The notes below the pieces were generated by a model. The model ran no database searches, was not told the origin of the DNA, and saw only the letters and a list, made by a program, of their open reading frames with translations. A stretch of DNA of 5,887 nucleotides from Eubacteriales Family XIII. Incertae Sedis bacterium (lineage in GTDB: Bacteria > Bacillota > Clostridia > Peptostreptococcales > Anaerovoracaceae). Shown one piece after another: positions 1-5,310 of the stretch. The stretch's first letter is position 1. Every line of letters begins with the position of its first letter. The position numbers and the translations under genes were made by a program. The stretch is from contig JAIRTJ010000076.1 in NCBI GenBank assembly GCA_031254995.1, positions 1 to 5,887 of the forward strand. The letters run 5' to 3'.

Positions 1-202
1 CGCCCGAGCAGAACGCCTTTGCGACGCCCGTCAGCTCGACGCATTTGACGCTGTCGTCATGCCGCGCCTTGTCCAAAGCGTCGACAAGCTCTTCCACCAT
101 AGCGTAGTCCAACGAATTCATCATCGCCGGATTGTTCAATGTGATCGTCGCGATCTTTCCTTCAACCGCATACTTGATGACCGTATACTCTTTATCACCC
201 AT
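1..202 (-). CDS. Enoyl-CoA hydratase/isomerase (crotonase) family protein, N-terminal part
   Basis: The first 67 codons are present; the rest lies beyond the window edge. The protein begins MGDKEYTVIKYAVEGKIATI, followed by TLNNPAMMNSLD at about residues 21-32. That is the usual first beta strand of the crotonase fold (…ATITLNNP…N-S/A-L). The fragment ends in AFCSG at residues 63-67, the start of the first oxyanion-hole segment (F-C/S-A/S-G-G/A-D). Crotonases hydrate, isomerise or hydrolyse acyl-CoA thioesters in the cytoplasm. An AAGGAGG ribosome site at 209-215 sits 6 nt before the ATG at 202. It is the fourth gene of the ATPase-ATPase-ferredoxin operon, so a role in benzoyl-CoA degradation is likely, for example as cyclohexa-1,5-diene-1-carboxyl-CoA hydratase or as the ring-opening hydrolase. 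The specificity residues are not visible, so the family is firm but the substrate is inferred from context. Confidence 0.85.
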   Translation of the reverse strand, partial: MGDKEYTVIKYAVEGKIATITLNNPAMMNSLDYAMVEELVDALDKARHDDSVKCVELTGVAKAFCSG

Positions 203-270
203 TTCCTTCCTCCTTCTTCCTATTAAAACCTAACAAACCCGATATTGCAGAATCCGTAAAAGCGCCTCCT

Positions 271-555
271 TCACCAAGAATGGGCGATCATACCTTGCTT
301 GCAAGAGACCTCGCACGGCAACGAGCGCGAGCCTCCGATCTGCGGCTTGCACGCCGCGCAAATCGATTTGAGCGAATTGCGCGCATCTTCGCGCACGACC
401 ACGATCTCATCGTCGAAATCATCCTCTTCCCTTGCGAATATCCCTTGTACGCAAGCGTCCGTGCAGGGCTTTCCGTCGCAGGTCGCGCAATACTCCGTGT
501 TGACGGTGATGTAATAGGAACCCGATCCGTCCTCATATCCGTAATGCGCCTTCAT
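271..555 (-). CDS. bzdM: 2[4Fe-4S] ferredoxin linked to benzoyl-CoA reductase (BzdM/BadB-like)
   Basis: A 94-residue soluble protein with eight cysteines in two cluster motifs: C23-x2-C26-x4-C31-x3-C35 and C66-x2-C69-x11-C81-x3-C85. The N-terminal segment HYGYEDGSGSYYITVNT and the C-terminal MIAHSW resemble, as far as I recall, the ferredoxins encoded with class I benzoyl-CoA reductases (BadB, BzdM). Such ferredoxins pass very low-potential electrons to the ATPase subunits of the reductase. AAAGGAG at 562-568, 6 nt before the ATG, supports this start. The gene lies 42 nt after the BzdQ-like gene and 68 nt before the crotonase gene, matching the P-Q-M order of Azoarcus bzd operons. Two oddities: the first cluster has four residues rather than two between its second and third cysteines, and neither cluster has the usual proline after the fourth cysteine. 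The iron-sulfur ferredoxin call is very likely; the partner is inferred from context and end motifs. Confidence 0.86.
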   Translation of the reverse strand: MKAHYGYEDGSGSYYITVNTEYCATCDGKPCTDACVQGIFAREEDDFDDEIVVVREDARNSLKSICAACKPQIGGSRSLPCEVSCKQGMIAHSW

Positions 556-597
556 CCGTCGCTCCTTTCGATCCGCGGAGTCAAAGCGACTCCCGCG

Positions 598-1494
598 TCA
601 CTTTCCTTCCCTTTTTCTTGCGGCTTTCTCGAAGAACTCCTTCGCGAAGATCGCGCCGCCGACCGCTCCCGCGAGTTGCGTGTCGAAATTCGCTTCGAGC
701 GCTTTGATACCCAACAGACTTTCTATACGTTTTACAACGCCCTTGTTCTTCGCAATGCCGCCCGTGATGGCAAAATCTTCCTCCACGCCTTCGCGTTCGA
801 GAAGCTTGACGACGCGAAACGCCATCGCGTGACAGTAGGCCGCGAGCACCTTCTCCTTGCTCCAACCCCGGCGCATGAGATTTGTCGCCTCGCTCTTCGC
901 GAAAATGACGCAGATGCTCGACACGGGAGGCGGCTCCTCATCGATTTGAAATGACATATCGCCGATATCCTCGACGTGCACCGAGAGCAAATTCGCGATG
1001 ACTTCCATGCCTCGCCCCGTTCCCGCGGCGCACTTGTCATTCATCATAAACGCCGTTACGGAACCCTTCTCGTCACAATGGATGGCTTTGCAATCCTGAC
1101 CTCCCATATCGAGAATGGTGCGAACGGTCGGGCCGTACAGGTAATTCGCGCCGCGCGCATGACAGCTGATCTCCGTGATCGTTTTATCGGCAAACGGCAC
1201 GTTGACGCGCCCGTAGCCGGTCCCCACCGTAAAATTCAGATCGTCCTGCGTCATGCCGGTGCCGTCCATCGCCCATTTTACGGCGTTGAGCGCGGAATCG
1301 GGGCTGTTGGATCCCGTCCGAATGCTCGAATATGCGTACATCTTTCCGTCCACGAAGATGACCGCCTGCGTGCTTGTGCTGCCGATGTCGATGCCCGCTG
1401 TGACGAGTCCGCCTTTCCAATCCGAGATCTCGGGATTCGTCCAACGCGATTCGCTCCAACGCCAATAATCCACTTGTTTGATTCCGCTCTCCAT
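598..1494 (-). CDS. bzdQ: Benzoyl-CoA reductase, bzd-type, ATPase subunit Q (BadF/BadG/BcrA/BcrD family)
   Basis: A 298-residue ASKHA-fold ATPase. Motifs in order: phosphate-1 loop GIDIGSTSTQAVI (34-46), GTGYGR (91-96), EISCHARGA (108-116), phosphate-2 DMGGQDCKAI (129-138), NDKCAAGTGRGMEV (152-165), CVIFAKSE (195-202) and the adenosine motif ITGGIAKN (243-250). In this family the conserved cysteines, here C155 and C195, hold the [4Fe-4S] cluster bridging the two ATPase subunits. ATP hydrolysis lowers the potential of the electron passed to the catalytic subunits. The 30-residue extension before the first motif (DYWRWSESRWTNPEI at 9-23), the NSPDSA segment and the length near 300 fit BzdQ better than generic hydroxyacyl-CoA dehydratase activators of about 255-270 aa. 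The ribosome site is weak (AGGGAAA region about 8 nt before the ATG). The gene starts 38 nt after the P-like gene. A reductase acting on a substituted benzoyl-CoA or another aryl-CoA remains possible. Confidence 0.85.
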   Translation of the reverse strand: MESGIKQVDYWRWSESRWTNPEISDWKGGLVTAGIDIGSTSTQAVIFVDGKMYAYSSIRTGSNSPDSALNAVKWAMDGTGMTQDDLNFTVGTGYGRVNVPFADKTITEISCHARGANYLYGPTVRTILDMGGQDCKAIHCDEKGSVTAFMMNDKCAAGTGRGMEVIANLLSVHVEDIGDMSFQIDEEPPPVSSICVIFAKSEATNLMRRGWSKEKVLAAYCHAMAFRVVKLLEREGVEEDFAITGGIAKNKGVVKRIESLLGIKALEANFDTQLAGAVGGAIFAKEFFEKAARKREGK

Positions 1495-1532
1495 CAGCTT
1501 TTCCCTTTCCCTATGATCGCACCGATATCCGC

Positions 1533-2312
1533 CTACTGCTTTGTCGCGGCCTCCGCCGCGTACAACGCCGCTCCGTACGCGGTGACATACTCAGGGTCTT
1601 CCGCCGCGCGAACAGGCCTCCCCAACTCCTTCGAAAGACAATCGACCAACCCCTCGTTTCGAGCGGGTCCGCCCGTCATCGTGATATTGTCCGTGATTCC
1701 CACGCGACGCACAAGCGAGCTGATCCTGTTCGCAATGCCTACATGAACGCCATAGGCGATGTCTTCTATTTTTTCCTGTCGATGAATAAGGGAGATGACC
1801 TCCGACTCCGCGAATACGACGCATTGCGCGTTCATCGGAAGATCTTTCGTGTGACGCAGAGACGCGGGACCCATTTCCTCCGTCGTGATTTCGAGCGTCC
1901 GAGCCATGGATTCGATGAAGGTTCCCGCGCCGGACGCGCACTTGTCGTTGATCTCGTAATTTCGTATCCCGCCGTCCTCTTGGATACGAATCGCGCGGCA
2001 GGTCTCCGCTCCGATGTCGATCAGAAGTTCCGTCTCCGGAACCGCCGCATGCGTCCCTCGCGCGGCCGCGCTGACCTCGTTGACGACGCTGCTCGCAATC
2101 TCCGCGAGCAGGCGTCCCGCGCCCGTCGCGGAGATCGCCGCGACCTCCTTCTCGTCGACGCCCGCGTCCTTCAACGCGGACTCATAAGCCTCTCGAGCAG
2201 CCTTTGTCGCGTCAAACTCCGTCAGCGTCTTAGATTTACCGATGATCTCGCCGTCTCGTATGACGACCGCCTTCGTGCTTTGGCTGCCGCTGTCAATTCC
2301 GACCGTAATCAT
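1533..2312 (-). CDS. bzdP: Benzoyl-CoA reductase, bzd-type, ATPase subunit P (CoA-enzyme activase family)
   Basis: A 259-residue ASKHA ATPase and first gene of the operon. Motifs: phosphate-1 GIDSGSQSTKAVV (5-17), ATGAGR (62-67), phosphate-2 DIGAETCRAI (99-108), NDKCASGAGTFIE (122-134), QCVVFAESEVISLI (163-176) and adenosine motif MTGGPARNEG (212-221). C125 and C164 correspond in position to the two cysteines by which each subunit of dimeric activators (HgdC type) binds a shared [4Fe-4S] cluster. The length is that of a minimal activase. Pairing with a second, longer paralogue and a dedicated ferredoxin points to the heterodimeric ATPase module of a class I benzoyl-CoA reductase rather than a homodimeric hydroxyacyl-CoA dehydratase activator. 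GAGGAG at 2322-2327 lies 9 nt before the ATG. The oddity is the phosphate-2 motif: the usual D-I/M-G-G-Q-D-x-K, kept in the Q-like partner, reads DIGAETCR here. The family is certain; the P assignment rests mostly on pairing. Confidence 0.83.
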   Translation of the reverse strand: MITVGIDSGSQSTKAVVIRDGEIIGKSKTLTEFDATKAAREAYESALKDAGVDEKEVAAISATGAGRLLAEIASSVVNEVSAAARGTHAAVPETELLIDIGAETCRAIRIQEDGGIRNYEINDKCASGAGTFIESMARTLEITTEEMGPASLRHTKDLPMNAQCVVFAESEVISLIHRQEKIEDIAYGVHVGIANRISSLVRRVGITDNITMTGGPARNEGLVDCLSKELGRPVRAAEDPEYVTAYGAALYAAEAATKQ

Positions 2313-2397
2313 ACCGTCCGTCTCCTCTTTTATTTATTTTCGATGCGCACGTCGCGCAAATCCAAACTATGATACTTCGCACAATTCAGATTACTAC

Positions 2398-2412
2398 GCA
2401 AGTTATGTACCA
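2398..2412 (-). promoter_or_regulatory. Sigma-54 (-24/-12) promoter of the bzd-type operon
   Basis: On the minus strand the site reads TGGTACATAACTTGC, against the consensus TGGCAC-N5-TTGC. The only mismatch in the conserved blocks is T for C in the -24 block. The invariant GG and GC are exactly 10 nt apart. It points toward the P-like gene: transcription would start near 2386, giving a leader of about 75 nt. A sigma-54-dependent activator is encoded directly upstream, which strongly supports a functional site. Confidence 0.78.
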
Positions 2413-2477
2413 ATTTGTCGAGAACGGAGTTCAGAGCCAAGAAATGGAGCCCTTCGATTGTAGGAGAACGGTTGTCG

Positions 2478-2499
2478 GCGCAAAAAATATTTTTCGCGC
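2478..2499. promoter_or_regulatory. 22-bp near-palindrome, candidate activator or architectural site
   Basis: GCGC arms (2478-2481 and 2496-2499) flank a perfect 12-bp palindrome AAAAATATTTTT (2483-2494), with one mismatched pair (A2482/C2495). The centre is about 102 nt upstream of the predicted sigma-54 start. That is a normal distance for an upstream activating sequence or a DNA-bending site. The run of A and T would itself favour curvature. It lacks the GC-stem-plus-U-tract order of an intrinsic terminator. Confidence 0.45.
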
Positions 2500-2574
2500 G
2501 CGAGGCCAATTCAGGAAACCCTCCCGGGGGGACATTTCAAAATTGTATCAATAGTGTTTAAAAAGTGTTCTATA

Positions 2575-2606
2575 TGTTCCGGTTTTGTTCCGGTAAACTG
2601 TTCCGG
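2575..2606 (-). repeat. Three tandem CCGGAACA octamers, candidate upstream activating sites
   Basis: The octamer TGTTCCGG (plus strand; CCGGAACA in the direction of the operon) occurs at 2575-2582, 2586-2593 and 2599-2606, starting 11 and 13 nt apart, close to one helical turn. A degenerate TGTTC lies at 2566-2570 and TGTTT at 2555-2559. The cluster lies about 190-220 nt upstream of the predicted sigma-54 transcription start and just past the activator's stop codon. Same-face direct repeats at this distance fit binding sites for the neighbouring enhancer-binding protein; this is inference. Confidence 0.55.
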
Positions 2607-2625
2607 CGTTTTCCTATGTCGCCTT

Positions 2626-4485
2626 TCAGGTTAATTCGTACTTATTCATCCACCGATACAGGGTTCCTCGCGAAATACCCATGTACTTCGCCGCCCTGCT
2701 CTTGTTCCCGTGAAAACGATGCAATATGCTCTCGATTTCGTCTCTTTCGTAATAGCGGTCATCATACGGTTGTTGCACGGATTCCGGCTTGAGCGGAAGG
2801 ACGCCGCCTATCATCGACGAAACCGGCGCGTCCGTAAAAAACTCCATGAGCATCGTTTCCGTGATGACCGGACTGTTGTTCAAGCTCAAAACGCCTTCGA
2901 GCGTGTTGCGAAGCTCGCGGACGTTTCCGTACCACGGATAGCGCAACATGAACTCGACGGCGGCTTTCGAGAAAAACGCCACAGGCTTGTCCAGCCTAGT
3001 GCATATCTGCTCGGAAAAACGCTCCGCGATCTTGAGGATGTCCTCTCCCCGTTCGCGCAACGGCGGCACGCTGAGCTTCAGAGCGCCGACGCGGTAGTAC
3101 AGATCCTCGCGGAATAATTTGTGGGCGATTTGCTCGTTCAATCTGCGGTTCGTCGCAGCGATAATTCGCACATCCACATGGATGAGATCGTTGCCTCCGA
3201 CGCGGCGAAAACTCCGTTCCTCGATGACGCGCAAAAGTATTGCCTGCAAGTCTAGCGGTATGTCGCTTATCTCGTCGAGAAAGAGCGTACCGTGATTTGC
3301 CATGTCGAATTTGCCCATGCCGCCTTCTTTTTTCGCGCCCGTGTACGAGCCGCCCTCGTAGCCGAACAGCTCGCTCGTGATGAGTTCCTTGGAAAACGTC
3401 GCGCAGTTGATCGCGATAAACGGACGATTCCATCGCGAGCTGTTGTTGTGAATAGACTGAGCGAACATCTCCTTCCCGACGCCGCTTTCACCTTCTATGA
3501 GGATGTTGCTGTCCGTGTACGCGAACATCTTCGCCCGCTGCAACGCAGCCTTCATGATCGAATCCTCCCCGATGATATCGTCGAAATTGAATTTCGCGGA
3601 GGTGTCGGAATACTTCCGGATCAGCCTGTTGATTCGCTTGAGCGAAGTGAAGTACATTATGATTCCCTGCATATGGAATTTTTTCTCATTATAGGGAAAC
3701 GAACTGACGTTGATGACGATCTCCTTGTCGTCGATCTTCAGGACGATCTTTCGATCGTGCGCAAGCTGCGCCTCGTCGATCAATTCCCAAAACTCGTTGT
3801 TTTCAGGAAATCTCGGTATCACGCTGTCCAATTTTTTATAGAAATAATCCTTTTGCTCGATGCCGAGGATGGTGATGACCTCGCTGTTGACGACGAGGAT
3901 GTTGTTCTTCCCCGTGGACTGATCCAACACCAAAAGACCATTGCCCTCTTGCGGAGAATCCAGTCTGTACAGCATGTCGAACCAAAAATATTGAAGCTCG
4001 ATCGCCCGCGCCGCCGTGATTGCGATCATCATCAGGCCCCTGTTGTTGTACTTGATCGGCGCGGCGACGACAAGGCCGCCTATGCAACCGCTCTCCTCGA
4101 GATTGATCGGCGTGTACGCGAAGACGCCTGTCGAAAACGCGGCGTTTTCGTGTTCGTCGCCCGCCAACATGACGGTCCCGTCGGAGGCCATCCCCAGCGA
4201 AACGACATTGGGACCCAGCGACTCGTCGTTCCAACGAGTTCCCTCCTCTATGCCGCACTCTTCGGCCCACTCGAGAAATTTTCCCTTTCCGTGAATGGCG
4301 ATCAGGTTTCCGTTCAAGTCGAACAGCAATATACCGTATTCTCCCGAACTGTCGTGTCCCGCCAGAGGCGACAGGATGCTCCCGCCGTAAACGACCAATT
4401 TTTTCGCCTGCCTGCGCGCCGCAGTCAACTCGGCATCGGTTAATTTCAAAAACGCGCTCCTCTTCATCTCGGCACCCGCTTTCAT
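2626..4485 (-). CDS. Sigma-54-dependent transcriptional activator (GAF-PAS-AAA+-Fis HTH, AcoR type)
   Basis: A 619-residue enhancer-binding protein. Residues about 20-170 form a GAF-like sensory domain resembling AcoR (GTRWNDESLGPN near 82-93, GDEH at 109-112, APIKYNNRGLMMIAI at 142-156). Residues about 183-285 look like a PAS domain (GLLVLD…VVNSEVITILGIE). The AAA+ domain starts near 300: Walker A GESGVGKE (332-339), sigma-54 contact loop GSYTGA (379-384, usual form GAFTGA), Walker B LFLDE (401-405), sensor I ATNRR (444-448), arginine-finger region FREDLYYR (458-465) and sensor II GNVREL (520-525). A Fis-type helix-turn-helix fills about 582-616 (GNKSRAAKYMGISRGTLYRW). Every ATPase motif is intact. 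It most likely senses an aromatic acid or its CoA ester and drives the sigma-54 promoter at 2398-2412; the effector is not visible. The start is uncertain: the ATG at 4485 and a second at 4467 both have weak ribosome sites. Confidence 0.95.
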   Translation of the reverse strand: MKAGAEMKRSAFLKLTDAELTAARRQAKKLVVYGGSILSPLAGHDSSGEYGILLFDLNGNLIAIHGKGKFLEWAEECGIEEGTRWNDESLGPNVVSLGMASDGTVMLAGDEHENAAFSTGVFAYTPINLEESGCIGGLVVAAPIKYNNRGLMMIAITAARAIELQYFWFDMLYRLDSPQEGNGLLVLDQSTGKNNILVVNSEVITILGIEQKDYFYKKLDSVIPRFPENNEFWELIDEAQLAHDRKIVLKIDDKEIVINVSSFPYNEKKFHMQGIIMYFTSLKRINRLIRKYSDTSAKFNFDDIIGEDSIMKAALQRAKMFAYTDSNILIEGESGVGKEMFAQSIHNNSSRWNRPFIAINCATFSKELITSELFGYEGGSYTGAKKEGGMGKFDMANHGTLFLDEISDIPLDLQAILLRVIEERSFRRVGGNDLIHVDVRIIAATNRRLNEQIAHKLFREDLYYRVGALKLSVPPLRERGEDILKIAERFSEQICTRLDKPVAFFSKAAVEFMLRYPWYGNVRELRNTLEGVLSLNNSPVITETMLMEFFTDAPVSSMIGGVLPLKPESVQQPYDDRYYERDEIESILHRFHGNKSRAAKYMGISRGTLYRWMNKYELT

Positions 4486-4592
4486 GCTTTACAACCCCCG
4501 GTAAGCCCGAAATCATCATGCATCGACCGCCCGGCCGCGACGCCGAACAGTTTTGATAAAACGCTCCGCACAGTCGCATCGCGCAAATACTC

Positions 4593-4618
4593 GTAAATTA
4601 TCGACAATAATAATTTAC
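4593..4618. promoter_or_regulatory. Perfect 9-bp dyad in the divergent intergenic region, candidate operator
   Basis: GTAAATTAT (4593-4601) and its exact reverse complement ATAATTTAC (4610-4618) are separated by 8 nt. It lies between the divergently transcribed activator and histidine-rich genes, about 40 nt upstream of a candidate -10 box for the latter. The AT-rich dyad is typical of an operator for a dimeric repressor such as a Fur-family or NikR-like protein. It does not match the published NikR (GTATGA-N16-TCATAC) or FNR pattern. Which gene it controls cannot be told. Confidence 0.5.
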
Positions 4619-4624
4619 ACCATT

Positions 4625-4655
4625 TTCACAAATACCACAATAAATATGTTAAAAT
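4625..4655 (+). promoter_or_regulatory. Candidate extended -10 promoter for the histidine-rich/CooT genes
   Basis: TAAAAT at 4650-4655 is one base from TATAAT and is preceded by TG at 4647-4648, giving the extended -10 form TGnTAAAAT. A possible -35 box, TTCACA, lies at 4625-4630, but the 19-nt spacing is long. Transcription would begin near 4662 and leave a leader of about 90 nt. The surrounding AT-rich stretch supports a promoter, but the weak -35 keeps this tentative. Confidence 0.42.
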
Positions 4656-4701
4656 TGAGGCTGATCGGATCATTTCTTTAATGCATCTTCGTAAAACCGA
4701 T

Positions 4702-4720
4702 CCGAAATTTCGAAATTCGG
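4702..4720. repeat. Near-perfect palindrome in the leader of the histidine-rich gene
   Basis: CCGAAATTTCGAAATTCGG contains a perfect 12-bp palindrome, AATTTCGAAATT (4706-4717). Removing one A from the AAA run would make an 18-bp perfect palindrome, CCGAATTTCGAAATTCGG. It lies downstream of the candidate promoter and 32 nt before the ATG. It could be an operator or an RNA hairpin near the ribosome site. A further 7-bp inverted pair, TCGGATC (4665-4671) and GATCCGA (4699-4705), overlaps its left edge and could fold as a competing stem. Confidence 0.45.
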
Positions 4721-4738
4721 CGAGCCTTCAACTGGCGG

Positions 4739-4745
4739 AAAGGAG
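4739..4745 (+). promoter_or_regulatory. Ribosome binding site that sets the start of the histidine-rich gene
   Basis: AAAGGAG lies 7 nt before the ATG at 4753. An in-frame ATG at 4681 would add 24 residues but has only CATTTCTTTA in front of it, with no purine-rich site. It would also place the palindromic leader inside the coding region. The 4753 start is therefore preferred. Confidence 0.75.
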
Positions 4746-4752
4746 CGACGCG

Positions 4753-5241
4753 ATGCACGATATAAGAGGAAATCACAGCCACGAGAACTGTCCCGGCCGC
4801 GAGGGCTGTTGCATGCACGAGCACGGAAGCGATGAACACGGCCACGAGTACGGCGGCGGTATCGCGCACAACCATGAGCACGGTTGCGAACACGGTCATG
4901 CCGAGAGTCACGCGCATGACCACGAACACAATCACGAGCACAGCCACGCGCACAGCGGCGAGCACGACCACGAACACGACGGTGAGCGCGGCGGCCCCGA
5001 GCACAGCCATGCGCACAGTCACTCGCACAGTCACGAACACAACCATGAGAGGGACAAGACGCGACTGATACTCGACTACACGCTTAAACACAATCGGCAA
5101 CACGCGACGGAGATAAAGGCGTTCGCGGACAAACTGCGAAATGACGGGAAAGCGGAGGCCGCCGATCTGCTCGGGGAAAGCCTCGAAGATTACGAACGCG
5201 GCAACGAGAAATTCGCGAACGCCCTCAAGCATTTGGACTGA
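4753..5241 (+). CDS. Histidine-rich metal-binding protein with C-terminal helical domain
   Basis: 162 residues from the preferred start. Residues 1-98 carry 31 of the 34 histidines, mostly in His-x alternation (HEHNHEHSHAHS, HSHAHSHSHSHEHNH), together with cysteines C13, C19, C20 and C45. Residues about 101-162 are charged and helix-forming (DKTRLILDYTLKHNRQHATEI…ALKHLD), with an HNRQH pair at 113-117 that could be a further metal site. There is no signal peptide or membrane segment, so it is probably cytoplasmic. Such tails buffer or deliver nickel, zinc or cobalt, as in HypB, SlyD, UreE and CooJ. A CooT-family gene follows after 69 nt, favouring nickel handling. I do not recognise a named family for the helical domain. 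The repeated HisX codons make the other frames look open over this stretch, but those frames have low-complexity products. Metal binding is near certain; the metal and client are inferred. Confidence 0.86.
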   Translation: MHDIRGNHSHENCPGREGCCMHEHGSDEHGHEYGGGIAHNHEHGCEHGHAESHAHDHEHNHEHSHAHSGEHDHEHDGERGGPEHSHAHSHSHSHEHNHERDKTRLILDYTLKHNRQHATEIKAFADKLRNDGKAEAADLLGESLEDYERGNEKFANALKHLD

Positions 5242-5310
5242 GGCGAGAACGATGACGCGACGTCTGATCCGTTTGCTGAATTGACACGGAAAGGCAAAAG
5301 GAGTTAAACT

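Larger units (their letters stand above)
2313..2625. other. Intergenic control region between the activator gene and the bzd-type operon
   Basis: About 310 nt with no credible gene. The short plus-strand reading frames here have no ribosome site or recognisable product, and one continues antisense into the regulator gene. From the operon start outward it holds an expected leader of about 75 nt, a sigma-54 type -24/-12 element, a 22-bp near-palindrome, a GC-rich patch (CTCCCGGGGGG at 2521-2531) and three tandem octamers ending 20 nt before the activator's stop codon. I see no convincing intrinsic terminator for the activator gene, so some read-through into the operon is possible. Confidence 0.8.

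Noticed and set aside
280..954. Plus-strand open frame of 224 codons over the ferredoxin and the end of Q
   Set aside because: The reverse strand encodes a clear eight-cysteine ferredoxin and conserved ATPase residues; this frame has no family features.
976..1746. Plus-strand open frame of 256 codons across the Q-P boundary
   Set aside because: It is antisense to both ATPase genes, is rich in Arg and Ala without a recognisable fold, and has no ribosome site.
1743..2372. Plus-strand open frame of 209 codons opposite the P-like gene
   Set aside because: It is an antisense shadow with an Arg-rich composition and no domain; the opposite strand has conserved ATPase motifs.
2420..2471. Direct repeat GAGAACGG at 2420-2427 and 2464-2471
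   Set aside because: Two eight-base copies 44 nt apart with no symmetry or phasing; too weak to call a site.
2513..2540. GC-rich patch CTCCCGGGGGG as a terminator for the activator gene
   Set aside because: The complementary runs meet with almost no loop and no T-tract follows in the direction of transcription.
3292..4443. Long plus-strand open frame (383 codons) opposite the activator gene
   Set aside because: It is antisense to a gene with every sigma-54 activator motif intact. It has no recognisable domain and is explained by GC-rich codon positions leaving the opposite strand open.
4832..5068. Thr-rich plus-strand frame inside the histidine-rich gene
   Set aside because: It is a frame-shifted reading of the same repeat, of low complexity, with no ribosome site.
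4753..5068. Short-repeat array resembling a CRISPR or minisatellite
   Set aside because: The repetition is codon-level (His-x) and in frame with a protein-coding gene; there are no regular spacers or conserved repeat units.
4678..5232. Minus-strand Val/Ala-rich frame that looks like a membrane protein
   Set aside because: It is the reverse reading of the repeated His-codon tract (CAC/CAT read backward gives GTG/ATG), so the hydrophobicity is an artefact.
5281..5310. Perfect TTGACA at 5281-5286 as a -35 box for cooT
   Set aside because: The best -10 at 17-18 nt overlaps the ribosome site and start codon, so the transcript would begin inside cooT. It is more likely a chance match.
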